The translations under genes and the position numbers were made by a program. The notes under the pieces were generated by a model, which saw only the letters and a program-made list of their open reading frames with translations, made no database searches and had not been told where the DNA came from. Below, piece by piece: positions 60,675 through 64,000 of a stretch of DNA of 64,000 nucleotides. Each line of letters starts with the position of its first letter. Positions within the stretch are counted from its first letter, which is position 1. The DNA is from Lysinibacillus sp. B2A1 (lineage in GTDB: Bacteria > Bacillota > Bacilli > Bacillales_A > Planococcaceae), in NCBI GenBank assembly GCA_002973635.1, contig CP027224.1:5258001-5322000 (forward strand), written 5' to 3'.

Positions 60675-63600
60675 TTATTCAGCAGAAATGGTTTCTTCTA
60701 AATCAAGCTCATCTTTTTCAATGCGGATTTGACGGTAACGTTGCATACCAGTACCTGCAGGAACAAGTTTACCGATAATTACGTTCTCTTTTAATCCTAG
60801 AAGTTCGTCACGTTTACCTTTAATTGCAGCATCTGTTAAGACACGAGTTGTTTCTTGGAATGATGCGGCAGATAAGAACGATTCTGTTTCAAGTGAAGCT
60901 TTTGTAATACCAAGAATTACAGGACGGCAAGTTGCAGGGTTTTTGCCGTTTATAACAGCATCTGCATTTGCCTCTGAGAATTGGTGGATATCTAGTAATG
61001 AACCAGGTAATAATTCTGTATCACCAGCTTCAATTACACGCACTTTACGAAGCATTTGACGTACCATTACTTCGATATGTTTATCTCCAATTTCTACCCC
61101 TTGCATACGGTATACTTTTTGTACTTCTTTTAACAGATACTCTTGAACTGTTGAAACGTCTTTAACTTTTAGTAATTGTTTTGGATCGATAGAACCTTCT
61201 GTCAATACCTGACCACGTTCTACAAAGTCGCCTTCTTGTACTTTCAGACGCGCATTGTAAGGTGCTGGGTATTTACGTGTTTCTACATCACCTTCAATTG
61301 TAATTTCTTTTAGACCTTCACGGATTTCAGTGATGTCTGAAACAGTACCCGCGATATCAGAAATAACTGATTGACCTTTAGGATTACGTGCTTCAAAGAT
61401 CTCTTGGATACGCGGAAGACCTTGTGTAATATCATCCCCAGCAACCCCACCTGTATGGAATGTACGCATTGTTAACTGTGTACCTGGTTCACCGATTGAT
61501 TGAGCCGCAATGATACCAACTGCTTCTCCAACTTCTACCTCTTCACCTGTTGCTAAGTTCATGCCGTAACATTTTTTACATACGCCATGTTTTGTATTAC
61601 ATGTAAATGCAGAACGAATTGTTACTTCTTCAATACCTAACTCAGTAATAATACGAGCGATATCTTGATCGATTAATCCGTCTTTTGCTAAAATCACTTC
61701 GCCTGTTTCTGGATGATAGATTGTTTTCTTCGTATGACGACCAACAATACGTTCGTCTAACGCTTCAATTAACTCTGTACCTTCCATTAACGCACCGATT
61801 GTTAAACCGCGGTCAGTTCCACAATCATCTTCACGAACGATAACATCCTGTGCTACGTCTACTAGACGACGAGTTAAGTAACCTGAATCGGCAGTTTTTA
61901 GGGCTGTATCGGCAAGACCTTTACGGGCACCATGTGTAGAGATGAAGTATTCCAATACCGTTAAACCTTCACGGAATGAAGATTTGATTGGAAGTTCAAT
62001 GATACGACCAGCCGGATTGGCCATCAGACCACGCATACCTGCTAATTGTGTAAAGTTAGAGGCATTACCACGGGCACCTGAATCAGACATCATGAAGATT
62101 GGGTTTGTTTTCTCAAGTGATTTCATTAGTTTTGATTGGATTTCATCTTTCGCAGCACTCCAACTAGAGATAACGCGGTCATAACGTTCTTCCTCTGTGA
62201 TGAAACCACGACGGAATTGTGCTTGCACTTTATCTACTTTGTCTTGTGCTATTGCTAAAATATCGCCTTTATCTGGTAATACAACAATGTCAGAAACACC
62301 AACTGTAATACCAGCGCGTGTTGAATATTTGAATCCTAGATTTTTCATGCGGTCAAGCATTTTAGATGTTTCTGTAATATGGAAACGTTTAAATACTTCG
62401 GCAATGATATTTCCTAAGAATTTTTTACGGAACGGGTTCACAACTGGTACTGATGCAAAGTATTTGCGTAGTACAGCTGTACGTTGTGCATTAACTTTGC
62501 CCTTTTCATCAAGTGCATTATAAGTCGCATCAGCCTCAAGCTCTTTTAACGTTTCTTCGTCAATTGTTAAGTTAACAAAGAATTTGTCTGGTGTTTCTTG
62601 CTCTAAGTTGAAGTCAGTTGGCTCATTAATATACGGGAATGATTTAGGCAAGATCTCGTTAAAGATTACTTTCCCAACAGTTGTTAATAAGAATTTATTA
62701 TTTTGTTCTTCTGTAAATCTTGGGTTGCTTAACGAGCTTGCTTTAATGGCAATACGAGTATGCAAGTGAACATGACCTGTATCATATGCAATTAACACTT
62801 CGTTTGGACCATAGAAAACAGAGCCTTCCCCTTGAGCACCTTCACGCTCAAGTGTTAAGTAATAGTTTCCTAATACCATATCTTGAGAAGGTGTTACAAC
62901 TGGTTTACCGTCTTTCGGGTTAAGGATATTTTGTGCAGCAAGCATTAATAGACGAGCTTCTGCTTGTGCTTCAGCTGATAATGGTACGTGAACCGCCATT
63001 TGGTCACCATCGAAGTCAGCGTTGTAAGCTGTACATACCAATGGATGAAGACGAATAGCACGACCTTCAACTAATGTTGGTTCGAACGCTTGAATACCAA
63101 GACGGTGAAGTGTAGGTGCACGATTCAGTAACACTGGATGCTCACGAATTACATCTTCTAAAACGTCCCATACGTCGTTGTTTAAACGTTCGATTTTACG
63201 TTTAGCAGATTTAATATTATGAGCAAGACCACGTTCAACTAATTCTTTCATAACAAACGGCTTGAATAACTCAATAGCCATTTCTTTTGGTAGACCACAT
63301 TGGTACATTTTTAAGTTTGGACCTACTACGATAACGGAACGACCAGAGTAGTCAACACGTTTACCTAGTAAGTTTTGACGGAAACGACCTTGTTTACCTT
63401 TCAGCATATGTGAAAGTGATTTTAGCGGACGATTACCTGGACCTGTTACAGGACGACCACGACGACCGTTATCAATTAATGCATCAACAGCTTCTTGTAA
63501 CATACGTTTTTCATTTTGAACGATAATGCTTGGAGCACCAAGGTCTAGTAAACGTTTTAAACGGTTGTTACGGTTGATTACACGACGATATAAATCGTTT

Positions 63601-64000
63601 AAATCAGAAGTAGCAAAACGACCACCATCTAATTGCACCATTGGACGAAGCTCTGGTGGAATAACAGGTAGTACATCTAAAATCATCCATTCAGGTGAGT
63701 TACCTGAGTTACGGAAAGATTCAACAACTTCTAGACGTTTAATGGCACGCGTACGACGTTGACCTTGTGCAGACTTCAGCTCTTCTTTTAAAGATTGAGT
63801 TTCATCTTCAAGATCAATTTTACCTAATAATTTCTTAATTGCTTCTGCACCCATAGATGCTTCGAATGTGTTACCGAATTTTTCACGATATGCACGATAC
63901 TCTTTTTCAGAAAGTAGTTGTTTGCTTTCTAAGTTTGTTGCACCTGGCTCAATAACAACATACGATGCGAAGTAAATTACCTCTTCTAATGCACGTGGGG
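60675..64000 (-). CDS. rpoC: DNA-directed RNA polymerase subunit beta', partial (5' end outside the window)
   Basis: The frame is open to the window edge at 64000; about 1,108 residues are seen and the first 150 or so, with the N-terminal zinc finger, are missing. The catalytic Mg loop [14 protein letters not shown], the bridge-helix/trigger-loop region ([32 protein letters not shown]) and the second zinc site ([17 protein letters not shown]) are intact. It belongs to the rpoBC unit upstream of the str genes. Confidence 0.98.
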   Translation of the reverse strand, partial: PRALEEVIYFASYVVIEPGATNLESKQLLSEKEYRAYREKFGNTFEASMGAEAIKKLLGKIDLEDETQSLKEELKSAQGQRRTRAIKRLEVVESFRNSGNSPEWMILDVLPVIPPELRPMVQLDGGRFATSDLNDLYRRVINRNNRLKRLLDLGAPSIIVQNEKRMLQEAVDALIDNGRRGRPVTGPGNRPLKSLSHMLKGKQGRFRQNLLGKRVDYSGRSVIVVGPNLKMYQCGLPKEMAIELFKPFVMKELVERGLAHNIKSAKRKIERLNNDVWDVLEDVIREHPVLLNRAPTLHRLGIQAFEPTLVEGRAIRLHPLVCTAYNADFDGDQMAVHVPLSAEAQAEARLLMLAAQNILNPKDGKPVVTPSQDMVLGNYYLTLEREGAQGEGSVFYGPNEVLIAYDTGHVHLHTRIAIKASSLSNPRFTEEQNNKFLLTTVGKVIFNEILPKSFPYINEPTDFNLEQETPDKFFVNLTIDEETLKELEADATYNALDEKGKVNAQRTAVLRKYFASVPVVNPFRKKFLGNIIAEVFKRFHITETSKMLDRMKNLGFKYSTRAGITVGVSDIVVLPDKGDILAIAQDKVDKVQAQFRRGFITEEERYDRVISSWSAAKDEIQSKLMKSLEKTNPIFMMSDSGARGNASNFTQLAGMRGLMANPAGRIIELPIKSSFREGLTVLEYFISTHGARKGLADTALKTADSGYLTRRLVDVAQDVIVREDDCGTDRGLTIGALMEGTELIEALDERIVGRHTKKTIYHPETGEVILAKDGLIDQDIARIITELGIEEVTIRSAFTCNTKHGVCKKCYGMNLATGEEVEVGEAVGIIAAQSIGEPGTQLTMRTFHTGGVAGDDITQGLPRIQEIFEARNPKGQSVISDIAGTVSDITEIREGLKEITIEGDVETRKYPAPYNARLKVQEGDFVERGQVLTEGSIDPKQLLKVKDVSTVQEYLLKEVQKVYRMQGVEIGDKHIEVMVRQMLRKVRVIEAGDTELLPGSLLDIHQFSEANADAVINGKNPATCRPVILGITKASLETESFLSAASFQETTRVLTDAAIKGKRDELLGLKENVIIGKLVPAGTGMQRYRQIRIEKDELDLEETISAE

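Overview
The window looks like the chromosome of a low-GC, Gram-positive, endospore-forming bacterium of the Lysinibacillus (Planococcaceae) type. The evidence is the Bacillus-like order of housekeeping genes (sigW-rsiW-cdaA-cdaR-glmM-glmS; cwlD-salA-gerD-kbaA; ecfA1A2T-truA-rplM-rpsI; the whole str-S10-spc-alpha ribosomal supercluster), spore genes (cwlD, gerD, kbaA), zinc-type S14 and L36, and an S-layer-homology fragment. The genus is an inference from gene content and protein similarity; no database search was run.

Layout. 1-600: non-coding, with terminators and a four-unit 20-bp tandem repeat. 609-9851 (minus strand): glmS with its self-cleaving leader ribozyme, a PfpI-family protein, glmM, cdaR, cdaA, rsiW, sigW and arginase, that is, amino-sugar and c-di-AMP synthesis next to the SigW envelope-stress regulator. 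10036-10732: six tRNA genes (Asn-Glu-Val-Tyr-Gln-Lys on the minus strand) with two promoters. 10998-14209: an acyl-CoA synthetase and an IS110-family element. 14333-15796: an rRNA operon reduced to promoter, 16S 5' end, 23S 3' end, 5S and terminator; the two large rRNAs are fused. 15862-20029: sporulation and germination genes with a degenerate PdaB-like protein. 20212-22406: two paralogous two-repeat lipoproteins. 22641-26051: two divergent ECF sigma/anti-sigma pairs.

26207-31311 reads as a decayed integrated element. It is bounded by an 18-bp direct repeat of the 3' end of rpsI, has a broken tyrosine integrase at the rpsI side, and carries a frameshifted sensor-kinase/response-regulator operon, a deaminase-toxin tail and fragments of an SLH protein and a membrane protein. 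31295-50377 holds rpsI-rplM-truA-ecfT(frameshifted)-ecfA2-ecfA1 and the alpha, spc and S10 ribosomal clusters. A BceRS-BceAB-like peptide sensing/export module (50881-55419) separates rpsJ from tuf. tuf, fusA, rpsG, rpsL, the L7Ae-like rplGB and a 5'-truncated rpoC (cut by the window edge) finish the window.

Most genes are on the minus strand and form co-directional, translationally coupled operons. The most unusual points are the rpsI-targeted relic island, the 16S/23S chimera, a 129-bp MITE-like insertion with a 9-bp target duplication inside a terminator loop, an IS110 element with 14-bp inverted repeats and a structured 5' non-coding region (bridge-RNA candidate), and an rpsL allele with Arg at the classical streptomycin-resistance position. 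Several single-base frameshifts at or near homopolymer runs, including one in the normally conserved ecfT, together with the rRNA chimera, mean that sequencing or assembly error must be kept in mind.
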